DNA from: Solea solea
Lineage: Eukaryota > Chordata > Actinopteri > Pleuronectiformes > Soleidae
Direction: 5' to 3'
DNA length: 64,000 nucleotides
NCBI RefSeq assembly: GCF_958295425.1
Contig: NC_081151.1
Coordinates: 24,164,799-24,228,798, forward strand
Shown piece after piece: positions 1 to 12,300 of this stretch; position 1 is the stretch's first letter; every line of letters begins with the position of its first letter. Made by a program: the position numbers and the translations under genes. The notes beneath the pieces are model-generated. The model saw only the letters and a list, made by a program, of their open reading frames with translations, had not been told where the DNA came from and searched no databases.

Positions 1-1263
1 CACAGACTGGGGAGTGTTCATCTGTGCTGTCCTACGTTCACTTCTGCACTGATGCTGTCCTACCCACCAAGACAATCAGGGTTTTTCCTAACCAGAAGCC
101 TTGGACAGCACAGTGAGGCACCTGCTAAAAGCCCGGGGTGCAGCGTATAGGCCGGAGGACACGCTGGCGTATAACAGCTGGCAAAACACCGGTACAAGCA
201 GCGCATTGAGGAGCACTGCTCTGACAACAACCCACGTAGTATGTGCAAAGGCATCAGGACCATCACAGACTATAACAAAGCGACCAGCAGGTCAGCCGGG
301 AGCCCACCCTGCCTGACACCTTAAACCGCTTCTTCACACGCTTGATTAGCCCTGTCGCTCTGACCCCGGACCTGGGCTGGACAGAACCGTTCTATGGAGG
401 ACGCTGTCTCGTTATCACTTGACACGGCCCGGGCTCACCTGCAGCATTCTGACACCTATGTTAGGATGCTGTTTGTGGACCCGGACATGCTGGCCCTGGG
501 TCTGTCAAGATCACTCTGCTCCTGGATCAGTGACTTCCTCACCAACAGCAACTTGACTAACCCTCAACACTGGCACGCCACAAGGCTGTGTGCTCAGCCC
601 TGTCGTCTTCACCCTCTTCACACACCACTGCTCTGACATCCACTCCACAAACATGGTCGTGAAGTTTGCAGATGACACCACCATAGTGGGTCTCACCTCC
701 AACAACGACGACACCCACTACAGTGGAGAGGTCCAGAACCTGACCCAGTGGTGCTCTGGGAACAACCTTGTCCTAAACACCAACAAGACCAAGGAGGCCA
801 TAGTGGACTACAGGAGGTCCAGAAGACTGAACACGCTCCGCTCAGCATGTAGACAGCATCCACATTTCCTCTGACCTCTCCTGGACTGTGAACCCTTCAC
901 ACCTGGTGAAGAAGGCCCAACAACGGCTCTTCTTTCTCAGGAAGTTGAAGAGGTCTGGACTCTCTTCCCAACATCTCATAAACTCTATAGAGCCACCGTC
1001 GAGAGCGTCCTGTGTCTCAGCGTGACAGTGTGGGACAGGAAGAACTCAGCCCGGGTGGTGAGGACCGCACAGGGGATTGTGGGATGCCGTGTACCTGATC
1101 TGGACTCAGTTTACACCGCCCGAGTCCAGAGAAGGGCCAGACGCATAACAACAGATCTATGCACTGTTTGTACCGCTTCCATCAGGAGACTGAAACACAC
1201 TAGACTCAGGGACAGCACACAACACACAGCTGTGGAAACAACTCACATCCATTCTCTCCACCC

Positions 1264-1296
<33 letters not shown>

Positions 1297-1440
1297 CTGC
1301 TCAACTCTCCATAAACCTGCACTTTGTAGTTGTGGTTGTGTCTTATTTAAGTTTGAAGTCTTTTGTTATTTCTGTTATTTTATTGTGTCACTGCAACATT
1401 TCATTATGTCCTCACAATGACAATAAAAAGTCTTGATTCT
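1..1440 (+). mobile_element. Degenerate non-LTR retrotransposon (L2/CR1/Rex-like LINE), 3' part of ORF2 and 3' UTR
   Basis: Three reading frames carry successive pieces of a LINE ORF2 protein. The linker before the reverse transcriptase is at about 100-320, with NQKPW and LLKARGAAYR. The middle of the reverse transcriptase is at about 470-600 (LGLSRSLCSWISDFLTN). The catalytic box KFADDTTIVG is at about 660-690, and the region after it (KKAQQRLFFLRKLKRSG) is at about 905-960. Frameshifts and stops separate these pieces, so the copy is dead. It ends near 1440 with an AATAAA-containing tail, preceded by a short CA run at 1266-1292. The 5' end lies outside the window or is lost. It sits in a strn3 intron in the same orientation as the gene. 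The L2/CR1/Rex assignment is by recognition of the FADDTT-type palm motif; the exact clade is uncertain. Confidence 0.85.
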
Positions 1441-1486
1441 GTTTGTAAACGTGAGACTCCTCCCTTCTTTCCTCATGTCCAATCAG

Positions 1487-3167
<1,681 letters not shown>

Positions 3168-3927
3168 ACGAGGAGGACGGCACACCACCGAGGAAGTGGG
3201 GGGCGCGAGGAAGAGGAGGGGTGTGTCCCTGTTCTGTGACATCACGCCCAACTCTCTGCCCCGCCCCCCTGTCTACACATCTGACACGACACAAACTCCT
3301 CCCACTCTTGTGTCAGCGCTGGAGTTGAAGGAAAAATCCTCGTCCGACGGCCCGTGGACACGCCCACTGAGGCGTCCGGGCCGTTTCCATAGCAACAGCA
3401 GCTGCTGAAAAACAGCGTCGTCTCTGAAAGACGGACGCTAACGCGGAGGAAGACGACACAGGAAGTGATCGCGTGACTTTCAGATTTTACCACAGCAAAA
3501 CTTTTTACAGTGTTTTTAAAGAATAGTCACATGGTCCGTCTCTGACGAGCTGTCCCCACCTCAGCCCCTGGAGGGCCAATAAGAGCCCCGTGTTTTAGCC
3601 CCGCCTACACGAGGAGTGAAGGTCGCTCAGCATGACTGACTTTTGTTTATATAAATAAATAAAAATTTTATTTTTTAAAAATCAACGTCTCGTTAACGGC
3701 AGCGAGGAGGATTCAGGCTCCTCCCCCGTCCAGTCCTGCCCTCAGAACCCGCCCACCTATGCCCCACCCCCTGTCCTTTTAAACGTGAGAGTGGAGGAGG
3801 AAGAGGAGAATCATCTTCAGTCTGTCACCACGACGACGACGACAAAACGTACAAATAACAAAAACAATGACAACTTTGTTTTCGATAAAAAAAAGAAAAG
3901 AAAAATCGATTTTTGGAGAGTTTGTAT

Positions 3928-4279
3928 TTAAAGGGACAGTTCAGGGTTTTTGTGACACAAGGAAAAATAAGACTCTACAACGTCACATGATCACGTCTTT
4001 ATCTCACTGTCAGACCGAAGTCTGTAAACCACTCACTCTCACACACCAAAGTCCAGAGAGAATCAGTGATTTAAGCTGCTGCTCCTCTGCTGCCTCGTGT
4101 GGTCACTTTGTGTCACTGTCATAAATCTGAATGAAGAAGTGACAAAATCAGACATTAGAACTTAGTGATGGAGGCAGCAGTGGTTCGTGTGTGTGTGTGT
4201 GTGTGTGTGAGCGGTTTACACACTTGAGTTTCCTGTCATCAAACACTAAGTTCCTCTAAAAGCCTGAACTGTTCCTTTC
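3928..4279 (+). mobile_element. MITE family A, most complete copy (terminal inverted repeats)
   Basis: The left end reads AAAGGGACAGTTCAGG and the right end at about 4263-4279 reads CCTGAACTGTTCCTTT, a 16-bp inverted repeat with one mismatch. Inner arms are also loosely inverted: GTCTGTAAACCACTCACTC on the left against GAGCGGTTTACACACTT on the right. The centre carries the signature CTCTGCTGCCTCGTGTGG, which recurs elsewhere in the window. No coding capacity is seen. A GT run at 4190-4208 lies inside. Confidence 0.75.
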
Positions 4280-4730
4280 ACGTGTCAAAGGATTTGTGTG
4301 TTCACTCAGTCAATCACAGAAACAACAAACGTGTTTTTAAAAACCATCGACGTGTTTTTGTGTCACTTTTTGTCGTTTTCTAGTTCCATTTTTATGGACT
4401 TTTGATCAAAGATGTTTACAGAGCACCTGAACGCACCACCGTGTCCTGGTTTAAGCTCCTCCTCCTCATCTTCATATCACTGAGTGATTTCTTTTCTTTT
4501 TTTTAATTTATATCACATGAGCGTTTTATCATGTTGAGGGAAGAAAAGAAGCTCCGCCCTGTTTTAGTTTTGTCGCTGTTTTTCTTTTTTGTGATCGACT
4601 TTAGTTTGAGTTAATTTAAGGTTGTTTTTTTACGTGAACAGTGACCCGATCAATCAGAGTCAAAGCGAGTCTTTTTATTTTGTTCTGTGGAACTAAAACA
4701 CTTCTGTTTGTGTAAATGCATGATTAATAC

Positions 4731-4736
4731 AATAAA
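4731..4736 (+). terminator. Probable distal poly(A) signal of strn3
   Basis: AATAAA followed by a T-rich stretch, 1.56 kb after the stop codon. Proximal alternatives are at 3654 and 3658. Confidence 0.5.
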
Positions 4737-5826
4737 GGTATTTTTTCTAGTCTTCCAAAAAAGGGTTAAAAAAACAAAGTTCTGATCAGTTTGATGAGTT
4801 TTGTAAGTATTTTCTTTTTTTTGATTTACAAACTATGAAACAGATTTTAAAGATTGTACCACATAGAAAAAAAACAGTTGAAATGTATATAAAATGTCTA
4901 TAATAACTATTAAATGGTGTAACTGTTGACACTGCTGCTGCTGCTTCACTCATTTACATGGAAACGACAACATAAATACAGAGTGTACAGATCTTAACAA
5001 GTAGAATCTATAAGAATAGACAATAAGATAAAAGACGTGGATACAATGAACGTATTAATTGTTGAAGGGTTTACGTCAGTTAACTATCTACAAACTATTG
5101 TTTAAGTGTATCTTTGCCGAACTCACAAGCAGAAAACGTGTTTTTAATCAAGCTCTTTGTTGTGACATGTTTCTGTACTTGTACCCGGTAAAGCTGCGGT
5201 ACTTTTATATTTCAGTAGATTTGTGAGCAGAGTTCCGTTTCGGCTCCACTCGCGGGAAATGGAGGCCGACGAGCTCCGTAGCACTGAAGCTAACACCAAA
5301 CCCCAATCACTTATGCCCAACATTAACGCAACACTCCAGGTTTACTGTATAAAACACATGTACACAAACAGATCATGAGGCATTCCGACACCTCTGTGAA
5401 CTGCTCTTTTTTCGGCAAACACGAAGTCCACAGAAACCGTCTTTCTGTGTTTTATTTTTTACTTTCGCGGGTCTGGTCCATGGTCTGGTCGGTGGTGTGA
5501 GGTTGTTGTAATCAATAAAGTTTTCACACACACACACACACACAAAAAACCCGCTCTTAAGGTCGTCTGAGGAGTTGCGATTTTGAAACACGAACGTGTA
5601 CGTCACTCACGCTCACGTGCGTTTACGTCATATGAGTTTTAAAATGGTGTCACTGGGAGACGAAAAGTGACGAAAAAGACACGTCGTTTGATGAATGAAC
5701 GTATTCAAGTATCCGGTTCCACCTTAAACAGACTGTTTAAGCGGTGTGAGCTCCAGAACACGGAGACAGAGACACGCGGAGACAAGGAGAGACTGTCCCC
5801 GCACTCAGGTCCTCTTTCTCGGCGTG

Positions 5827-7353
5827 ATGGACGTGCGTGAGTCGGTGTCGGAGCTGAAGAAGCTGCTGAGCAGAGTGAATCCACCAGAACTCCCCAAACT
5901 TCTCCACTGGATCCAACACTCAGGTAAACACGTGGTCCAAGACACGACTGTGACGTCAGAGGCAGGAAACCCGCGGCTGTGTGTGTGTCAGAGGAAGGAA
6001 ACCCGCGGCTGCATGACGTCACAACACGTCATCTCTGTCCGTGTCTCATGTTACTGTGTGTGTGTGTGTCTGTCTGTCTGTCTGTCTGTGTGTGTGTGCG
6101 CGCGCGTGTGTGTCTGTGTGTCTGTGCGTGTATGTGTCTGTCTGTCTGTATGTGTGTGTGTGTCTGTCTGTCTGTCTGTGTGTGTGTGTGGGTGTGTGTG
6201 TGTGTGTGTCTGTATGTCTGTGTGTGTGTGTGGGTGGGTGTGTGTGTGTGTGTCTGTATATGTGTGTCTGTATATGTGTGTGTGTGTCTGTGTGTGTGTC
6301 TGTGTGTGTGTAGGTGAGCTGGACGAGCTGTTGCTAGACAACAGGAAGGTGATGTTACAAAGTATCGCAGACGACCTGAGAGCTCTTCTGCCTCTGGACG
6401 CCATGTTACCCGGCGAGGCCGCCGCCCATCACAAGGTACCGCCCTGAGACGACAGGAATCTCACAGAATGTGGTCCTCAGGTAACCGTGGTGACGGTGGC
6501 GGCGTGTGTTTCAGATGCAGCGACGGCCGCGGCCGACGGTTCACGTAGACGCGTTCCTGTACGACGACGATCAGGTGGACGCTCTGTGTGAGGGCGGAGC
6601 CATGAGCCGCAACTACTGCCTCCACTGTGGCTCTCAGAGGACCGCCCCTTTGGGTGATGTCATCAATGCGTCACCATCATAATTACCATGTTTCATGCTA
6701 AAGACGATATTGTGACGCTGTGGGCGTGTCCTCTGGTTCTGATGTGGGCGTGTCCTCCTCTCTCACAGACTTCGTCTCTCACTCCTTCTCAGTGTCCGAG
6801 CTTCACTTCCTGTTCCAGAACGTTCTGCCGGACCTGAGCGGTCGCACCCTGGTGGACGTCGGATCCAGACTGGGAGCTGTGCTGTATGGGGTCAGAGGTC
6901 ACCACACACACACACGCACGCATACACACGTCTGTTTTTAGACACAAGTTCTTTTAGACTACTGATCTAAACAAGGTGTGTGTGTGTGTGTGTGTGCGCG
7001 TGTGTGCGTGCATGTGTGTGTCTCTGTGTGTGCGTGCGTGCGTGCATGTGTGTGTCTCTGTGTGTGTGTGTCTCTGTGTGTGTGTGTCTGTGTGTGTGTG
7101 TGTAGGGTTATGTGTACAGTTCAGCCTCTCTGTTGCTCGGTGTGGAGCTCAGTGAAGAGTTTGTCAGACTACAGAACAACATGGTGGAAAAATACAGACT
7201 GAACGACAGGGTCCAGGTACACACACACACGCACACACACACGCACACACACACACACAGTTACAAGTGTAACAACAAACGTCTGTGTGTGTCTGTGTCT
7301 CTGTGTGTGTGTGCGCACGTGTGTCTCTGTCTGTCTGTGTGTGTGTGTCTGTC

Positions 7354-7394
<41 letters not shown>

Positions 7395-7482
7395 CTCTGT
7401 GTGTGTGTATGTGTGCGCGCGTGTCTCTGTGTGTGTGTGTGTCTCTGTGTGTGTGCGCGCGTGTCTCTGTGTGTGTGTGTCT

Positions 7483-7514
<32 letters not shown>

Positions 7515-8267
7515 CTGTGTTGTGTGTCCATCCAGGTTGTCCAGGCTGACATCTGTACACAGGTCACTCTGCTGCAGAACGCTGACGTCCTGATTATGAA
7601 CAATGTCTTTGAGTATTTCATGGAACCCAAAGAGCAAGTCAAGTGAGGACACACACACACACACGCACACACACACACGCACGCACGCACACACACACAC
7701 AAGAGTGGCTGATCCACTGCTGCCTCCATCACTAAGTTCTAATGTCTTATTTTGTAAAATTCAGCATTTCAAATATTTAACTTCAGTGACACAAAGTGAC
7801 CACATGAGGCAGCAGAGGAGCAGCAGCTGCTGTGTCCCTGCAGCTAAAATCACTGCTTTTCTCTCTGAGGTTTGGTGTGAGAGAGTGAGTGTGTTACAGA
7901 CTTTAGTTTCCTGTTGGAAATCAGTTTTTGTGTGCGTGTGCGCGTGTGCGTGTGCATGTGCGTGTGCGCGTGTGCGTGTGCAGAGCGTGGAGGTTCATCA
8001 TACAGAACTTCATAAAGCCGTCTTCTCTCCTGGTGACTGTTCCCAGTCTACAGGAGACTCTCAGGGATCTGCAGGTATGTTTGTTTGTTTTTTTATTTCA
8101 TGTGTGACCTGTGACCTTTGACCTTTGACACTGAACTGTAGTTTGCCCAGCAGGAGGCGCTGCCTCCCGGCTGGGTGGAGGAGCTTCCTGTGGACTATGG
8201 CGTTTATGTGGGCGGAGACACGGACCCTGACGCCCTCAGACAGATCCACCTGTACAAGGTCATGTGA
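5827..8267 (+). CDS. Class I SAM-dependent methyltransferase-like protein, 304 aa
   Basis: Eight exons (5827-5923, 6314-6435, 6515-6653, 6769-6890, 7106-7216, 7536-7642, 7984-8074, 8142-8267) join in frame to a TGA. The start is the first in-frame ATG; earlier in-frame codons back to 5746 contain no ATG. Residues 147-160 ([14 protein letters not shown]) match motif I of the Rossmann-like SAM fold, with GVELS at 172-176 as the following acidic strand. QADI near residue 199 and [13 protein letters not shown] fit motifs II/III. A CLHCG pair (Cys108, Cys111) precedes the domain in a region of unknown role. The fold suggests methyl transfer, but the substrate cannot be read from the sequence. I recognise a fish protein type but not a human symbol. 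Several introns are CA/GT microsatellites. An AATAAA follows at 8489. Confidence 0.85.
6053..6312 (+). repeat. GT/CTGT microsatellite filling intron 1 of the methyltransferase-like gene
   Basis: Compound GT, CTGT and GTAT units run directly into the TAG acceptor of exon 2 at 6314. Confidence 0.95.
6977..7104 (+). repeat. GT/CTGT microsatellite in intron 4
   Basis: Compound GT repeats with GC and CT interruptions abut the acceptor of exon 5 at 7106. Confidence 0.95.
7218..7524 (+). repeat. CA then GT/CTCT microsatellite in intron 5
   Basis: A CA run at about 7218-7259 is followed, after 25 bp, by a 240-bp GT/CTCTGT array. CA followed by GT is self-complementary and could fold back in RNA. 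Confidence 0.9.
7711..7927 (-). mobile_element. MITE family A, partial copy
   Basis: Carries the reverse complement of the 3928-4279 core: ACTGCTGCCTCCATCACTAA then CACATGAGGCAGCAGAGG. The terminal repeats are not clear. It lies in intron 6 of the methyltransferase-like gene. Confidence 0.7.
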
Positions 8268-8488
8268 CCTGAACCTGACACTCTGACGTCACCATGATCC
8301 AGAGATCCAGGACAGTTATTGGCTGAAGAGCGAGTGACGACACAGTTGACCAACCACTGCGGAGAGAAGTCCCGCCCACCTAGTCAGCCGGTGTGAGGCG
8401 TTCAGGGAACTCAGGCCATTTTGAAACCGATTACTTTTCCATCGACCGTGTGTGTGTACACATTAAACAAGTTCCTGTCACGTGGTCA

Positions 8489-8494
8489 AATAAA
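8489..8494 (+). terminator. Poly(A) signal of the methyltransferase-like gene
   Basis: AATAAA 222 bp after the stop codon, with G/T-rich sequence downstream. Confidence 0.7.
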
Positions 8495-9035
8495 GCTCGT
8501 TGAGTTTGAACATAAGGCTGATGACGTCATCATTTCAGTGTGAAAGAACTTTTCTCATTTCTTTGAAATGCTGAGTCATGTCTGGTTAATGCCGCCGCAG
8601 CCTTTGATCCGCGCGCCCTGCGTTGTCTTTGATCTTCCGTCTCCTTCCGTTCATAAGCAGGAAAAGTTTTTTCCAAAAAAAAGGGTTGAGCCTTTTTGAT
8701 TTATGAATGATTAAAATCAGCTGAAAACCGTGGAATAATTACATCATCGAATAATACTCTAATATTAACGGTTCGTTTATTTCCATCTCTGTTCAATTGT
8801 TTGATGCTCAACTGAAGAGACTTTTGATTATTTGTATTATTTTTTGTTTGAATCACAAGTCGCTGTTTTTGTTGATGAAACTCACATTTCCGAGCCTTAA
8901 ACTCGGTCCGTGAAGTAACTGAAAACTTGGTCAACAAGCGGCCGGTCCTGAGCTCCAGCCTCAGCCCGCTCACTTCTCCGGCTTCTACTTTGAACCGGGT
9001 TTTGTGGCTCCGTGTTCGGCAGCTCGGTGCGGACG

Positions 9036-9112
9036 GTGTGGCAGGTGTGTGGCAGGTGTGTGGCAGGTGTGTGGCAGGTGTGTGGCGGGTGTGTGGCGGG
9101 TGTGTGGCGGCA
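9036..9112 (+). repeat. 11-bp minisatellite in baz1a promoter/5' UTR
   Basis: Six to seven head-to-tail copies of GTGTGTGGCAG or GTGTGTGGCGG lie about 280 bp before the baz1a start codon. Confidence 0.9.
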
Positions 9113-9390
9113 GCTGGAGCCTCACACAGCGGGCGGAGTTGTCAGTTTCCGGGCTCAGACTCGGTGAAGAAGAGCACGCTTCCATGTGCGCAGATTAACG
9201 GCGCCTCTAACAAAAGATCCCCGCTCCTCGGCTCCGCTCCCCCGGGCTCCTGCTCGGTGTGTGTGGCTCCAGCTCCGCGGTTCTGGTCCCGGGACGAACA
9301 CCCGTGTTTTGTGCGGGACTTTCGAGTCTTATTGTCGCTCTTTGTTTCCCACTTTCCCTCCTTTTTTGTGCTCCTGCTCTCAGAGAGAAG

Positions 9391-12300
9391 ATGCCGCTGC
9401 TCCACAGAAAAGCCTTCGTGCGGCAGAAACCTCCCGCGGATCTGCGTCCGGACGAAGAGGTTTTTCTCTGTAAAATCACCCACGAGATCTTCAGGAGCTA
9501 CGAGTAAGTAACCCGGACCGAGCCGGACCGAGCCGGGTCATGGGCTGAGCGGGCAAAGAGTCGTTAGAGGCGGGCAGATAAGTTTGACTGACAGCCGCTA
9601 CAACTTCCAAACAGCGTCAATAAAAGTCGGAAAAAAGAGAAAAAAAGTTACGAGGGCTCGTGAACGCCTCAACCTCTGACCCCCACAGGTGAAAACACCT
9701 GCGTGACGTCACAGGTGGACTCGACACATGTTAGCAGTGTGATGGCTAAAGAGGATTAGCGGCTGTTAGCCGTTAGCTCCGTGAAAAGAGGCCGCTGTGT
9801 GATCACGTGATCGATCAGTGATCACCTGCTCAGGTGGTCAAACTTTATTTGTTTATGTTTCTATATAAAGTAATAGTGTGTATAAAGTATATAATATCAT
9901 CATCTATGTAGTGAAGTTGTACTTGTACACAGAACATCACAAATCCAGTATTATTATATTACTGTTATTATGATGGTTGTTGTTGTTGTTGTTGTGATAA
10001 TACACTCATGAAGAACAGATTAGAAACAGTAAAGAACCAAACAGTGAGTTTATGATTGTCGTGGTTAAAATGACCTGTGACTGTTTCCACTTGTGAAAAT
10101 GTGTGATGCTTAGTTAAAGGCCACATAGACCGGAAGCTCCAATTAACGCTGCGTTTGTGTGTGTATCTGCGTCATTACCTCGTTTATGAAACCCTAAAGT
10201 TTCAGAACAAACAGTTCAGCCACTGCTGAGAAAATAGTGTTGTATTGTTTTCCTGGGCTCTGCGAAGCGGATCGACACTTCCTTAATTTGATGTCGTCAT
10301 CAGAAATCCTCACCACCGTAGCGCCTCCCGGTGCGGGCACTAGTCCGGGCACATCCGGTTGCGTACATTCAACTGCAGAAGAAGAAGAAGAACTAGTCTC
10401 GTTGTAGCTGCTGAGATGCAGAGCATCCACCGTGCCAGAGGGGGAGCTGTGTATCTGAGAGCTGGCCTATCTATTACGTCACTTCCAGGTACCTGGCCAA
10501 TCACAGGACAGTAGGAAAGCTCTCGTTGGCTGGCCAATCACAACACAGTCCATGTTCTGGGGGTGTGGTTTTGGTCTGAAACAGCGTGGCTGACGAGAGC
10601 GTCAGTGAGGAGATATTTTGATCGGCTCGTTTGCAGCGATTAGGAGGTTTTTAACCATGAAAACAAGTTAATATATGCAAGTAGACCTCCATAACTTACA
10701 TATATGTGACCATGAAAACAAGTTAATATATGTAAGTAGACCTCCATAACTAACATATATGTGTGATACAAGCATTCTATGTCGCCTTTAAAGACCCTGG
10801 TCTGAGGCTCCGCCCACTGCCTGATTCACTATAAAAAAAGATGGGCGGTGAGTTATCAGTGACAGTTTGTTGTGGCCCCGCCCCGCCTCGCCTCGCCACA
10901 GCACGGTTCAGCTGTGTTTCCACTAGCAGGTCCTGGTCCAGGGCTCAGGTTCTAAGTGAGTTTAATGTTACACTGAAAACAGCTGCTTTACACAAACCCT
11001 GGATCACTGAAGAACATTGACTAGATAACTAAATACACTAGTTTAACCTGGTTTAGGTTAAACTTAGTTACGGAGGAGTCTGGTGAACACTTCATGTGTT
11101 TGTGACGCAGCAGAACAATCGTCATTTACAAATGAGACCACGTGGACCTCTGAATCCAGATGGTAATTTATTTATTTTTTTACGTGTTCCTCCTGCTCCT
11201 CCTGCTCCTCCTGCTCCTCCTCAGTGACTTCTTTGAGAGGACCATCCTATGTAACAGTCTGGTGTGGAGCTGTGCTCTGACGGGGCGAGCGGGCCTGACG
11301 TACCTGGAGGCGGTGGAGAGCGAGCGGCGGGCCAAGCAGAACCTGCAGAACTTCCCTCAGGCGTTGGTGGTTCCACTGCTCCACCTGGTGGCTGTGAGTG
11401 GTCACTGCAGGCTGACGGAACTGTGCGAGGACGTGTACGCGTTTATCAAAGAGCGATTCTTCCCTGGAGAGACTGTGGATGTGACCGGACACAGGTACTG
11501 ATGATACTGATCAATACTCTGATCAATACTGTGATCAATACTCTGATCAATACTGTGATTTATACTCTGATCAATACTCTGATCAATACTCTGATCAATA
11601 CTGTGATTAATACTCTGATCAATACTCTGATTTATACTCTGATCAATACTCTGATTAATACTCTGATCAATACTCTGATTAATACTCGGATCAATACTCT
11701 GATTAATACTCTGATCAATACTGTGATTTATACTCTGATCAATACTGTGATTAATACTCTGATCAATACTGTGATTTATACTCTGATCAATACTCTGATT
11801 TATACTCTGATCAATACTCTGATTAATACTGTGATTAATACTCTGATTAATACTCGGATCAATACTGTGATTTATACTCTGATCAATACTGTGATTAATA
11901 CTCTGATTAATACTGTGATCAATACTCTGAACAATACTGTGATCAATACTGTGATTAATACTCTGATTAATACTCTGATCAATACTGTGATTTATACTCT
12001 GATCAATACTGTGATTCATACTCTGATCAATACTGTGATTTATACTCTGATCAATACTCTGATCAATACTGTGATTAATACTCTGATCAATACTGTGATT
12101 CATACTCTGATCAATACTGTGTGTCACAGACTCATGTGATCAATACTGTGATTGATCGTCTATAATGTGTGTGTGTGTGTGTGTGTGTCACAGACATGTG
12201 TGTGAGATTCTTCAGGTTCACTCTCCTCAGTCCAGCGCTAACGGTCGTGCTAAGCTATCAGCTGACAGTGACACCATCGTCATCAGTGACAGTGATGAAG

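Larger units (their letters stand above)
3168..5826. other. strn3 3' UTR and spacer before the methyltransferase-like gene
   Basis: No coding exon is seen here. AATAAA signals at 3654 and 3658, and a stronger-looking one at 4731, suggest alternative 3' ends. A MITE lies at 3928-4279. From about 4300 to 5200 the sequence is AT-rich with T and A runs. The last 600 bases hold the likely promoter of the gene starting at 5827. Confidence 0.6.
8268..9390. other. Spacer: methyltransferase-like 3' UTR and baz1a promoter/5' UTR
   Basis: An AATAAA at 8489-8494 probably ends the upstream gene. From about 8900 the sequence becomes GC- and CpG-rich up to the baz1a start codon. An 11-bp tandem repeat lies at 9036-9112. 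Confidence 0.6.

Noticed and set aside
5746..5826. Upstream in-frame extension of the methyltransferase-like gene
   Set aside because: There is no ATG in the extension; the first ATG is at 5827 and gives a protein start followed by a normal helix.
11264..12139. Long frames of [17 protein letters not shown] repeats on both strands
   Set aside because: The 12-bp minisatellite of baz1a intron 2 is read in six frames; the period is a multiple of three.
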